In this document: positions 18,466-26,379 of the stretch, in pieces
Layout: each line of letters begins with the position of its first letter
Position numbering within the stretch: position 1 is the first letter of the stretch
Assembly (NCBI GenBank): GCA_949299135.1
Contig: CASFZG010000004.1
Location: 1 to 64,000 of the forward strand
From: an uncultured Phascolarctobacterium sp.
GTDB lineage: Bacteria; Bacillota; Negativicutes; Acidaminococcales; Acidaminococcaceae
DNA length: 64,000 bases
Direction of reading: 5' to 3'
Notes under the pieces: model-generated
The model's database searches: none
Told to the model about the DNA's origin: nothing
Seen by the model: the letters and a program-made list of their open reading frames with translations, nothing else
Program-made: the position numbers and the translations under genes

Positions 18466-19702
18466 TATGATTAAAGACATTGCCCTTGCGCCTTCCGGCC
18501 ATCAGAAAATCGCCTGGGTAAAAGAGCATATGCCGCTGCTGAATATTTTAAACGAACGCTACGGCGGTAAAAAAATATTCGACGGTTTGAATATGGTTGT
18601 AACCATTCATCTGGAAGCAAAAACCGCATACCTTGCGCAGACTTTGAAAAACTGCGGTGCCAATGTTGTCGTAACCGGCAGCAACCCGCTTTCCACGCAG
18701 GACGACGTTGCCGCAGCGCTGGCAGACAGCGGCGTTACCGTTTATGCAACCCATGCCTGCAGCCAGGAAGAATACGATTTGTATTTAAGCAAAGCGCTGG
18801 ATACCAAACCGTCTTTAATTATCGACGACGGCGGCGACCTTGTTAACATGCTGCACAACTCCCGCCGCGAGCTGATTCCGAACATTATCGGCGGCAGCGA
18901 AGAAACCACTACCGGCGTGCACCGCTTAAAAGCGCTGGATGAAGCCGGTAAACTGGCGTTCCCGATGATTGCCGTTAACGACGCTTACTGCAAATACCTG
19001 TTTGATAACAGATACGGCACGGGTCAATCCTCCTGGGACGGCATTATGCGCACCACCAACCTTGTTGTGGCAGGCAAAACCGTTGTTGTTGCAGGCTACG
19101 GCTGGTGCGGCAAAGGCGTTGCCATGCGTGCCAAAGGTTTGGGCGCTAATGTCATCGTTACGGAAATTGACCCGATTAAGGGCATTGAAGCTGTGTTCGA
19201 CGGCTTCCGCGTAATGCCGATGAAGGAAGCTGCCAAATACGGCGACTTCTTTGTAACAGTTACCGGCTGCAAGGATGTTATCACCAAAGAACACTTCCCA
19301 CTGATGAAAGACGGCGTTGTGCTGAGCAATGCAGGCCATTTTGATGTGGAAGTTAACGTAAAAGACCTTGAAGAAATGACTGTTGAAGCGCCTTACGAAG
19401 TGCGCAAAAACATTACCACCTATACCATGCCCAACGGTCATAAACTGAACTTGCTGGGCGAAGGCCGCCTTGTAAACCTTGCTTGCGGCGACGGCCATCC
19501 GGCAGAAGTAATGGATCTGTCCTTTGCCATGCAGTTCCTTGCCATGAAGTACCTGCTGGAGCACAAGGGCGAGCTGAAGAACAATCTGTACGTACTGCCG
19601 GAAGAACTGAATACCGAAGTTGCGGCGCTGAAACTGGAAGCAATGGGCTACGGCATCGACACCTTAACGCCGGAGCAGTACGCTTATCTGCACGCGGAAT
19701 AA
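18458..19702 (+). CDS. ahcY: Adenosylhomocysteinase
   Basis: Reversibly splits S-adenosylhomocysteine into homocysteine and adenosine, NAD-dependent. At 414 residues it is the short form, lacking the insertion of roughly 40 residues found in eukaryotic and many proteobacterial enzymes. Recognisable blocks are LEAKTAYLAQTLKNCGA, SNPLSTQDDVAAAL, the NAD site VVVAGYGWCGKGVAMRAKG, and NAGHFDVEV. AAGGAGG precedes the ATG within the end of mtnA. The same operon also encodes an MTA/SAH deaminase, giving two routes for removing S-adenosylhomocysteine. Confidence 0.94.
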   Translation: MDSMIKDIALAPSGHQKIAWVKEHMPLLNILNERYGGKKIFDGLNMVVTIHLEAKTAYLAQTLKNCGANVVVTGSNPLSTQDDVAAALADSGVTVYATHACSQEEYDLYLSKALDTKPSLIIDDGGDLVNMLHNSRRELIPNIIGGSEETTTGVHRLKALDEAGKLAFPMIAVNDAYCKYLFDNRYGTGQSSWDGIMRTTNLVVAGKTVVVAGYGWCGKGVAMRAKGLGANVIVTEIDPIKGIEAVFDGFRVMPMKEAAKYGDFFVTVTGCKDVITKEHFPLMKDGVVLSNAGHFDVEVNVKDLEEMTVEAPYEVRKNITTYTMPNGHKLNLLGEGRLVNLACGDGHPAEVMDLSFAMQFLAMKYLLEHKGELKNNLYVLPEELNTEVAALKLEAMGYGIDTLTPEQYAYLHAE

Positions 19703-19703
19703 T

Positions 19704-20372
19704 ATGAACAACATAGCAATTAACAAAGCGCGCGTGGAAATTATCAACGCCGCCAAAAAAATGGCAGGGCAGAACATGCTGCCCGGTTCGTGGGGCAACA
19801 TCAGCGTCAGGGTTGACGAAGATACCTTTGCCGTAACGCCTTCCGGGCACGGGTACGATAATTTAATGCCGCAGGATATAGTAATAGTTGACACGGCAGG
19901 CAACACGCTGGACGGCACTTTAATACCCAGCAGCGAACTGCCGCTGCACCTGGCAATTTACAAAGCACAGCCGGACGCCGAAGCAGTAGTACACACGCAC
20001 AGCATTTATGCCAGCGCCTGTGCCGCTGCCCGCAGGGATATACCGCCTTTAATTGAAGACATGGTGCAGATTATGGGCGGGCCGGTGCACTGCGCCGAAT
20101 ACGCTTTACCTGGCACGGACGAGCTTGCGCAGAACGTTATTAACGCCATGGGCGGCAAACGTGCGGCGCTGATGGCAAACCACGGCGTTGCCTGTTGGGG
20201 CACAACGCTTGACGAAGCCATGATGGTGGCAGGCATTGTGGAAAAAGCAGCGCAGCTTTACTGCATTACGCAGTCCATCGGCGGCGTGGTACTGCTGCCG
20301 CAAAGCGATATCGACGCCATGCACGGCTTTTACGAAGCGCATTACCGCAAACGCCAGTTAGGAGAAGAATAA
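19704..20372 (+). CDS. Class II aldolase, candidate 5-deoxyribulose/methylthioribulose 1-phosphate aldolase
   Basis: A 222-residue zinc aldolase of the fuculose-1-phosphate aldolase/adducin family, with SWGNISVRV, TPSGHGYDNL, the zinc histidines in VVHTHSIYASAC and a further histidine in MANHGVACWG. The related dehydratase MtnB belongs to the same superfamily, but the TPSG loop resembles the aldolases. Placed after mtnP and mtnA, it is best read as the aldolase of a DHAP shunt, cleaving the ribulose 1-phosphate to DHAP plus acetaldehyde or methylthioacetaldehyde (inference). An unrelated fuculose or rhamnulose role is less likely because no such genes are nearby. Confidence 0.82.
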   Translation: MNNIAINKARVEIINAAKKMAGQNMLPGSWGNISVRVDEDTFAVTPSGHGYDNLMPQDIVIVDTAGNTLDGTLIPSSELPLHLAIYKAQPDAEAVVHTHSIYASACAAARRDIPPLIEDMVQIMGGPVHCAEYALPGTDELAQNVINAMGGKRAALMANHGVACWGTTLDEAMMVAGIVEKAAQLYCITQSIGGVVLLPQSDIDAMHGFYEAHYRKRQLGEE

Positions 20373-21652
20373 TGGCAAAATTACTGATTAAAAACGCTGA
20401 AATCATTTCAGCCAAAGATACAGATAAATACTACATCGGCATTGAAGATAATTTAATTAAAGTTATCAGCAAAGAGCTGCCGCAGGAATTTGAAAGCGCG
20501 GAAGTTATCGACGCCGACGGCAAAATTGCCGTGCCGGGCATGGTAAACACCCATACGCACGCCGCTATGACGCTTTTGCGCAGCTATGCGGACGACATGG
20601 TGCTGATGGACTGGCTGCAAAATAAAATCTGGCCTGCCGAAGACGGTTTGACCGACGACGATATTTACTGGGGCACCATGCTTTCCATTGCGGAGATGTT
20701 AAAAAGCGGCACAACCTGCTTTGCCGATATGTATTTTTCCATGGACCGCGTAGCCGACGCCGTTGCCGAAGCAGGCATCCGCGCTGCTTTAAGCCGTGGT
20801 TTGACAGGCTTCAGCGACGAAAATTTTGCCAAGCTGGAAGAAAACGCAGCACTGTTCAAAGAACGCCACAACAGCTGCAACGGACGTATCCGCGTAATGC
20901 TTGGGCCTCACGCGCCTTACACCTGCTCCATGGATTACCTGAAAAAAGTTGTTGCCAAAGCGCAGGAGCTGGGCAGCGAAATACATATGCACCTTGCGGA
21001 AACCCGCGGCGAAGTGGACGACTGCATTAAGGAACACGGCATGAGCCCGATTAAGCTGATGGACAGCATCGGTATGTTTGAATGCGGCACGCTGGCAGCG
21101 CACTGCGTACATGTCGATGAGGAAGATATGGCGCTGATGGCTGCCAAACATGTGCGCGTGGCACATAACCCGCAGAGCAACCTGAAACTTGCCAGCGGTA
21201 TCGCACCTGTACCTGCCATGCTTAAACATGGCATTACTGTCGGCCTTGGTACGGACGGCACCAGCAGCAACAACAATCTTGATATGCTGGAAGAATGCCG
21301 CCTTGCCGCTATGCTGCACAAAAACATGACGGGCGACCCGCAAATCCTGCCTGCGGCAGAAGCGCTTGCCCTTGCAACAAGCGAAGGCGCAAAAGCGCTG
21401 GGCTTTAAAAACCTTGGCAAAATTGAAGCAGGGCAGATTGCCGACATTGTACTTTATGATATGGATAAACCTTACTGGCATCCGCGCCACGACAGAACCT
21501 CGCTGTTTGTATATGCCGCTAACGCCGGTGACGCCGATACGGTCATCATCGACGGCAAAGTACTTATGCAAAACGGCAGGCTGCTTAACATGGATCTGGA
21601 GAAAATCTATGCCGAAGCAGACGTGCGCGCACGCCGTTTAACCAATAAATAA
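20372..21652 (+). CDS. mtaD: 5-methylthioadenosine/S-adenosylhomocysteine deaminase
   Basis: Amidohydrolase that deaminates MTA, SAH and related 5'-modified adenosines to the inosine forms. The 426-residue protein shows the metal motif NTHTHAAMTLLRSYADD, GPHAPYTCS, HLAETRGEVDDC and the catalytic aspartate in GLGTDGTSSNNNLDM. The ATG overlaps the aldolase stop by 1 bp. Together with mtnP and ahcY it suggests a flexible clearing system for nucleoside by-products of SAM and radical-SAM enzymes. Confidence 0.92.
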   Translation: MAKLLIKNAEIISAKDTDKYYIGIEDNLIKVISKELPQEFESAEVIDADGKIAVPGMVNTHTHAAMTLLRSYADDMVLMDWLQNKIWPAEDGLTDDDIYWGTMLSIAEMLKSGTTCFADMYFSMDRVADAVAEAGIRAALSRGLTGFSDENFAKLEENAALFKERHNSCNGRIRVMLGPHAPYTCSMDYLKKVVAKAQELGSEIHMHLAETRGEVDDCIKEHGMSPIKLMDSIGMFECGTLAAHCVHVDEEDMALMAAKHVRVAHNPQSNLKLASGIAPVPAMLKHGITVGLGTDGTSSNNNLDMLEECRLAAMLHKNMTGDPQILPAAEALALATSEGAKALGFKNLGKIEAGQIADIVLYDMDKPYWHPRHDRTSLFVYAANAGDADTVIIDGKVLMQNGRLLNMDLEKIYAEADVRARRLTNK

Positions 21653-21671
21653 TTTAGGGAGGGAAACACAA

Positions 21672-22514
21672 GTGGCTAAAATTTTATCTAAAAGTTGTTT
21701 AGCACCTGCTGTTTACGAATTTTTAGTAGACACGCCCCTGATTGCGCATAAATGCCAGCCGGGGCAGTTTGTAATGATACGCACCGAAGAAAACAGCGAG
21801 CGTATTCCGCTGACCATTGCCGATTTTGACCGCGAAAAAGGCACTATTACCTTAATCGTGCAGGCAGTGGGCAACACTACCAAACATCTTTGCGAAACCT
21901 TTGAAGAAGGCGACGATATTCTCGACGTTGTCGGCCCGCTCGGACGCCCGTCCGAAATGGGCAAATTCGGCACCGTTGTTTGCGTAGGCGGCGGCATCGG
22001 CGTTGCGCCGGTGTACCCGATTGCCCGCGCTTACCACGAGCTTGGCAACAAGGTAATCTCCGTTATCGGCGCGCGCAATAAGGATTTAATTATCTGGCGT
22101 GACAAAATGGAAGCCATCAGCGACGAAGTAATTATTACCACCGACGACGGCAGCGAAGGGCACAAGGGATTTGTAACCGACCCCGTGCGCGAAATGCTGG
22201 AAAAAGGAGAGCAGGTTGACCTTGTACTTGCCATCGGCCCGGTAATTATGATGAAAAACGTTGCCGCAACCACCAAACCCTTCGGCACCAAAACCACGGT
22301 AAGCCTTAACACCATCATGGTAGACGGCACCGGCATGTGCGGCGGCTGCCGCGTAACCGTCGGCAATGAAACCAAATTCGCCTGCGTGGATGGCCCTGAA
22401 TTTGACGGACACAAGGTTGACTTTGCCAACTTAATGCAGCGCCAGCTGATGTACAAAGACCAGGAAAGCCTGGAATATAGCTGCGGAGGTCATTGCAAAT
22501 GCGTGGAGGAATGA
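21672..22514 (+). CDS. FAD/2Fe-2S electron-transfer subunit (NfnA/SudB type)
   Basis: Small subunit of an NADPH-linked oxidoreductase of the NfnAB or sulfide dehydrogenase type. The 280-residue protein has a ferredoxin-reductase-like FAD domain (RIPLTIADFD), a nucleotide-binding domain (VCVGGGIGVAPVYPIARAY) and a 2Fe-2S site with cysteines in GTGMCGGCRVTV and ACVDGPEFDGH. Start GTG 21672 is preceded by GGGAGGG. It resembles PyrK (2518) but pairs with the GltD-like partner that overlaps its end. In Clostridium and Thermotoga NfnAB couples NADH and ferredoxin to NADP+ by electron bifurcation. Confidence 0.88.
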   Translation: MAKILSKSCLAPAVYEFLVDTPLIAHKCQPGQFVMIRTEENSERIPLTIADFDREKGTITLIVQAVGNTTKHLCETFEEGDDILDVVGPLGRPSEMGKFGTVVCVGGGIGVAPVYPIARAYHELGNKVISVIGARNKDLIIWRDKMEAISDEVIITTDDGSEGHKGFVTDPVREMLEKGEQVDLVLAIGPVIMMKNVAATTKPFGTKTTVSLNTIMVDGTGMCGGCRVTVGNETKFACVDGPEFDGHKVDFANLMQRQLMYKDQESLEYSCGGHCKCVEE

Positions 22515-23890
22515 GAAACCCGATGCCGGAACAACCGGCTGACGTAAGAAATAAAAACTTTAAGGAAGTAGCCCTTGGCTACGATATGAAAACCGCCGTT
22601 GACGAGGCGGAACGCTGCCTGCACTGCCCCAAACCGCTGTGCGTAACCGGCTGCCCCGTTAACGTGGAAATTCCGAACTTTATTGCCGCCGTTAAGGAAG
22701 GCAACATGGAAGAAGCCATTAAAATTTTAAAACGCAAAAACAGCCTGCCCGCCGTTTGCGGCCGCGTCTGCCCCCAGGAAAACCAGTGCGAAAGCAAATG
22801 CGTGCTGGGCATTAAAGGGCAAAGCGTTGCTATCGGCCGTTTGGAACGCTTTGTAGCGGATTATGCGCGCGAGCATGGCTTGGATAACGTAGATAACGAA
22901 AAAGCCGCTCCTAACGGCAAAAAAGTCGCTATCGTGGGCAGCGGCCCGTCCGGCCTTACCGCCGCAGGCGACCTTGCCAAAATGGGCTATGACGTAACGA
23001 TTTTTGAAGCGCTGCACGCACCCGGCGGCGTATTGATGTACGGCATTCCGGAATTCCGCCTGCCGAAAGAAATCGTGCAGCATGAAATAGACGCGCTGAA
23101 AAAACTGGGCGTAAAAGTAATGGTGGACGCAGTTATCGGCCGCGTATTTACCATTCAGGAACTGTTTGAAGAAGAAGGCTTCGACGCTATCTATGTCGGC
23201 ACCGGCGCAGGCCTGCCGCATTTTATGAACATCGAAGGAGAAAACCTCAACGGCGTATATTCCGCCAACGAATTTTTAACCCGCGTTAACTTAATGCGCG
23301 CTTACCAGTTCCCGAAGGTTGCAACGCCTGTTTATGTAGGCAAAAAGGTTGCCGTTGTCGGCGCTGGCAACGTGGCAATGGACGCAGCGCGTACCGCCAA
23401 ACGCCTCGGTGCGGAACAGGTTTATATTGTTTACCGCCGCAGCGAAGGAGAAATGCCGGCGCGTAAGGAAGAAATCGGCCACGCGCGCGAAGAAGGCATT
23501 GAACTGCGCCTTTTGAACAACCCTGTACGCATTTTAGGCAACGAAAAAGGCTGGGTAAACGGCATGGAATGCATTAAAATGGAACTGGGCGAGCCCGATG
23601 CCAGCGGACGCCGCAGCCCGGTAGCCATTAAAGGCAGCGAATACGTGCTTGACGTTGACATGGTTGTTATGGCAATAGGGCAGGGACCGAACCCGCTGTT
23701 AAAACAAACTACGCACGACCTTGAAACCAACAAGCGCGGCAACATCGTTGCTGATGAAAACGGCGCAACGTCCATCCCCGGCGTATTTGCGGGCGGCGAC
23801 ATCGTAACCGGCGCAGCCACTGTAATATCCGCCATGGGCGCAGGCAAAAAAGCTGCCCTTGCGATTGACGAATACCTTAAAAATAAATAA
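22499..23890 (+). CDS. NADPH-dependent oxidoreductase large subunit, GltD-like (NfnB/SudA type)
   Basis: Flavin and 4Fe-4S subunit of about 463 residues. The N-terminal cluster motifs are CLHCPKPLCVTGCP and CGRVCPQENQCESKC; the FAD site is VAIVGSGPSGLTAAGDL and the second nucleotide site VAVVGAGNVAMDAAR. The family includes glutamate synthase small subunits, but no gltB large subunit is nearby, and the overlapping SudB-like gene favours an NfnAB complex. ATG 22499, about 10 bp after GCGGAGGT, is preferred over the in-frame TTG at 22493. The gene overlaps its partner by 16 bp. Confidence 0.9.
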   Translation: MRGGMRNPMPEQPADVRNKNFKEVALGYDMKTAVDEAERCLHCPKPLCVTGCPVNVEIPNFIAAVKEGNMEEAIKILKRKNSLPAVCGRVCPQENQCESKCVLGIKGQSVAIGRLERFVADYAREHGLDNVDNEKAAPNGKKVAIVGSGPSGLTAAGDLAKMGYDVTIFEALHAPGGVLMYGIPEFRLPKEIVQHEIDALKKLGVKVMVDAVIGRVFTIQELFEEEGFDAIYVGTGAGLPHFMNIEGENLNGVYSANEFLTRVNLMRAYQFPKVATPVYVGKKVAVVGAGNVAMDAARTAKRLGAEQVYIVYRRSEGEMPARKEEIGHAREEGIELRLLNNPVRILGNEKGWVNGMECIKMELGEPDASGRRSPVAIKGSEYVLDVDMVVMAIGQGPNPLLKQTTHDLETNKRGNIVADENGATSIPGVFAGGDIVTGAATVISAMGAGKKAALAIDEYLKNK

Positions 23891-23928
23891 AAACTATTTC
23901 TCCAGTAAGCAACGAAAGGAGCGTTATT

Positions 23929-24327
23929 ATGATTAACAAAATTATTAAAAAAGGATTAATGTTTTTGACAACCCTTACTTTAATTTTGATGTTATCTGGA
24001 TGTTCCACAAGTAAAGCTGCAAACGATAATGAAATTTACAAATTATATCCGACTCAAAATATCTGGACTTTTATTGAATTGGATACAAGAGATGGTCGAA
24101 TGTGGCAATTACAATATGCCATTAACGATGACGAAAAACGTTTTTCATTACCGTTAAATGAAATTCCTTTAATAGACGATATGGGTAAAGAAGTTGGAAG
24201 ATTTGCTCTTTATCCTACACAAAATATGTATAATTTTATTTTAATAGACCAAATGAACGGTCGTACATGGCAAATTCAGTGGTCTATGGAAGATGCTAAT
24301 AGAGGAATTGTTGGTAAAATAAAATAA
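23929..24327 (+). CDS. Small lipoprotein with two internal repeats
   Basis: A 132-residue exported lipoprotein. A Lys-rich start and hydrophobic stretch end in the lipobox LSGC with Cys25 as the lipidation site. The mature part is two copies of one unit, residues about 37-68 and 92-123: each has LYPTQN, a conserved F-I-x-x-D, then GR-x-WQ-x-Q. Function unknown. Codon use is clearly AT-rich compared with the GC-richer genes on both sides, which suggests recent acquisition. AGGAGCG precedes the ATG, and its own terminator follows, so it is an independent unit. Confidence 0.82.
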   Translation: MINKIIKKGLMFLTTLTLILMLSGCSTSKAANDNEIYKLYPTQNIWTFIELDTRDGRMWQLQYAINDDEKRFSLPLNEIPLIDDMGKEVGRFALYPTQNMYNFILIDQMNGRTWQIQWSMEDANRGIVGKIK

Positions 24328-24338
24328 TTGTTGTTAAA

Positions 24339-24376
24339 ATGGTTTACCTATGGATTGTCAGGTAAACCATTTTTTT
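24339..24376 (+). terminator. Terminator of the repeat lipoprotein gene
   Basis: Perfect 11-bp stem ATGGTTTACCT (24339-24349) with AGGTAAACCAT (24360-24370), 10-nt loop, then six T. Confidence 0.93.
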
Positions 24377-24432
24377 GTAAAAATTTTTGATGGCGGGTAT
24401 CAGATATTGGTATTGTATACAATCGAAAGTAA

Positions 24433-24462
24433 ATGACAAGGGGCATAAATTTGTTGTATAAT
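24433..24462 (+). promoter_or_regulatory. Probable promoter of the pduL group
   Basis: ATGACA (24433-24438), 18 bp, TATAAT (24457-24462), placed between the lipoprotein terminator and pduL. Confidence 0.5.
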
Positions 24463-24508
24463 ATTATCGAAAAAGTGTAAAATTTTTTATGATTATGAGG
24501 TGAAGTAT

Positions 24509-25084
24509 ATGCGTTTTAAATTAAGAATGGGCGTTTCCGGACGTCATTGCCATTTAAAAAGAGAAGACATGGATATTTTGTTCGGCTTCGGCAGTGAGTT
24601 GCACCCGCTTAAACCTATTGTTCAGCCGGGTCAGTTTACCAGCGAAGAATGTGTATACCTTGAAACCGATAAAGGCAAAATGAAACTGCGCGTTATCGGG
24701 CCGCTGCGCCCCTATACGCAGGTGGAGCTTGCCAAAACCGACGCCCGCTCGCTCGGCATTAATCCGCCGATTTGCTTCTCCGGTTATCTGGACGGCTCTT
24801 TGGGCGGCAGGCTGGTCGGCCCCAAGGGCGAAGTTGTTTTAAAGGAAGGCATCATGCTGGTTCAGCGCCACATTCACCTGTGCCCTGAAACCGCTGCCAA
24901 ATACCATTTGAAAAACCATGACATTGTTGCAATGGAAACCACCGGCGCGCGCGCCCTGCGTTTTGAGCATGTTTATGTACGTACCGGCCCGGACCATGCC
25001 GACGAAATTCATATCGACACCGATGAGGGCAATGCTTGCGGGCTTGAAAACGGCGCTCTGGTCGATATCGTAACCAAATATTGA
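24509..25084 (+). CDS. pduL: Phosphate acyltransferase PduL
   Basis: Transfers an acyl group (propionyl or acetyl) between CoA and phosphate; with acetate or propionate kinase it yields ATP. The 191-residue protein has the two zinc/active-site motifs of the family, GVSGRHCHL (His13, His15) near the N-terminus and VQRHIHL in the second half. No microcompartment shell genes or encapsulation peptide are visible, so it is probably a cytosolic phosphotransacetylase. An in-frame GTG at 24500 exists, but GAGGTG at 24497-24502 fits ATG 24509. Confidence 0.93.
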   Translation: MRFKLRMGVSGRHCHLKREDMDILFGFGSELHPLKPIVQPGQFTSEECVYLETDKGKMKLRVIGPLRPYTQVELAKTDARSLGINPPICFSGYLDGSLGGRLVGPKGEVVLKEGIMLVQRHIHLCPETAAKYHLKNHDIVAMETTGARALRFEHVYVRTGPDHADEIHIDTDEGNACGLENGALVDIVTKY

Positions 25085-25096
25085 TGAGGCGTAAAA

Positions 25097-26347
25097 ATGC
25101 GTAAAGTTTTATGTATGTCGCTGCTGCTGGTTCAACTGGCGGCAACGGCATTTGCCTATACAGACAAAGAATCCGGCTTTAAGGCGTTAAGCCCCGCGGG
25201 CGATAATTACATTACCGCAGTCGGCAAAGGCTTTTACGGCTTTGTTGAAGACGGCGGCGCTAATGCAGGCTATGCCGAAGTTATAGCGCAGGAGCAGGCT
25301 GACAAGTTTTTTGGCAGCCCGTTTACTACTGCCGTTTTTGAGAAAAAATATAACGATATTTTGCTTTTGCAGCGCAACGGCGTCAGCCAGCAGCAGATTT
25401 TAAAGCTGGTTGATAACGTATTTGTTTCGCCGCTGTTCGCCCTGGCGGATGGGGAAGACCCGGAATACAGCCTTGAAGCGCAGAAACTTGGCGGCAACAA
25501 ATATATCGTTGTTAAATATGCAGCAGGTGAGGGCGGCGAGCAGAGCCTGTACTTTACATCTGGCAACGATAAACTGTATATGCTGATGGCAGCACAGCGG
25601 TCTGACAAAGCTCAGAAGCACCAGGAAAACACTATCGGCGCTATCGGCGGTGCGGATGAAAAGACTGCAAGTTTGCCGGGCGAAAAATTTTTAAAGAAGT
25701 TTAAACCCATTAAGCCGCAGCCGCAAAGCCAGCCTTTAAGCTTCAGCGATAAAACCGCAGGCTATACCGTAAGCCTGCCGGACGACTGGTTTTACCTGCA
25801 ATTAAAGGACGATTACAACGGTCAGACCGTTTGCTTTACCGCAGCGCTGCCGCTTCAGGCAATGCGCGAAGTTGGCGCACAGGCACTTGATTTGGGCGTA
25901 ACCGACCTTGATTCTGCAATCACTGCGGCGCAGGAAGCAAACAGTGACGTAAAAACTGCCAAAGCAGATTATTATGACATTTTGCGCCACGGAATTTTGC
26001 TGTGCAGCGTAAAAATGGACGACAGCCGCTGGACTGACGAACTGTTTGCCTACCCCAACAAGACGGCTTTGGAAACAAGGCAGATGCTGGAGGAGTTTAA
26101 AACCTACCTTGCTGAATACCAGCGCGATATAAAAAGCTATGCTTATGATGTTAATGTCGCAGACGGGCAGGGGAGCTTTTACGTGCAGACGGAATTAAGC
26201 CCGCTTTATACTGATTTTTACTACCGCCTGTTTGCCGAAGGCAAAGTGTTTGATAAAACTGCCGTTGCAGCGCTTGTGTATGACCGCACCGACGCCGACG
26301 ATGAAAGCATGGCTTACAAGTTTTGGAACAATAAAATCACTGATTGA
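25097..26347 (+). CDS. Exported protein of unknown function, paralogue of the next gene
   Basis: A 416-residue protein with a clear signal peptide ending in ATAFA (about residue 20). No family recognised. A segment with YTVSLPDDWFYLQ in its second half corresponds to RTLNLPEKWLYTR in the following protein, and both open with a -xxEsGFxxxxP-like start (DKESGFKALSP against SREAGFSVTIP). This suggests duplicated periplasmic or surface proteins with a repeated beta-rich domain (inference). It follows pduL by 12 bp and is probably on the same transcript. Confidence 0.78.
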   Translation: MRKVLCMSLLLVQLAATAFAYTDKESGFKALSPAGDNYITAVGKGFYGFVEDGGANAGYAEVIAQEQADKFFGSPFTTAVFEKKYNDILLLQRNGVSQQQILKLVDNVFVSPLFALADGEDPEYSLEAQKLGGNKYIVVKYAAGEGGEQSLYFTSGNDKLYMLMAAQRSDKAQKHQENTIGAIGGADEKTASLPGEKFLKKFKPIKPQPQSQPLSFSDKTAGYTVSLPDDWFYLQLKDDYNGQTVCFTAALPLQAMREVGAQALDLGVTDLDSAITAAQEANSDVKTAKADYYDILRHGILLCSVKMDDSRWTDELFAYPNKTALETRQMLEEFKTYLAEYQRDIKSYAYDVNVADGQGSFYVQTELSPLYTDFYYRLFAEGKVFDKTAVAALVYDRTDADDESMAYKFWNNKITD

Positions 26348-26379
26348 TAAGTTTTACTTATAAAAGAGGGTGTACAGGT

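Noticed and set aside
22499-23890. Glutamate synthase small subunit
   Set aside because: No large subunit is nearby, and the overlapping SudB/NfnA-type partner points to an NfnAB or sulfide-dehydrogenase-type complex.
24509-25084. Bacterial microcompartment locus implied by PduL
   Set aside because: No shell-protein genes or signature enzymes flank it.
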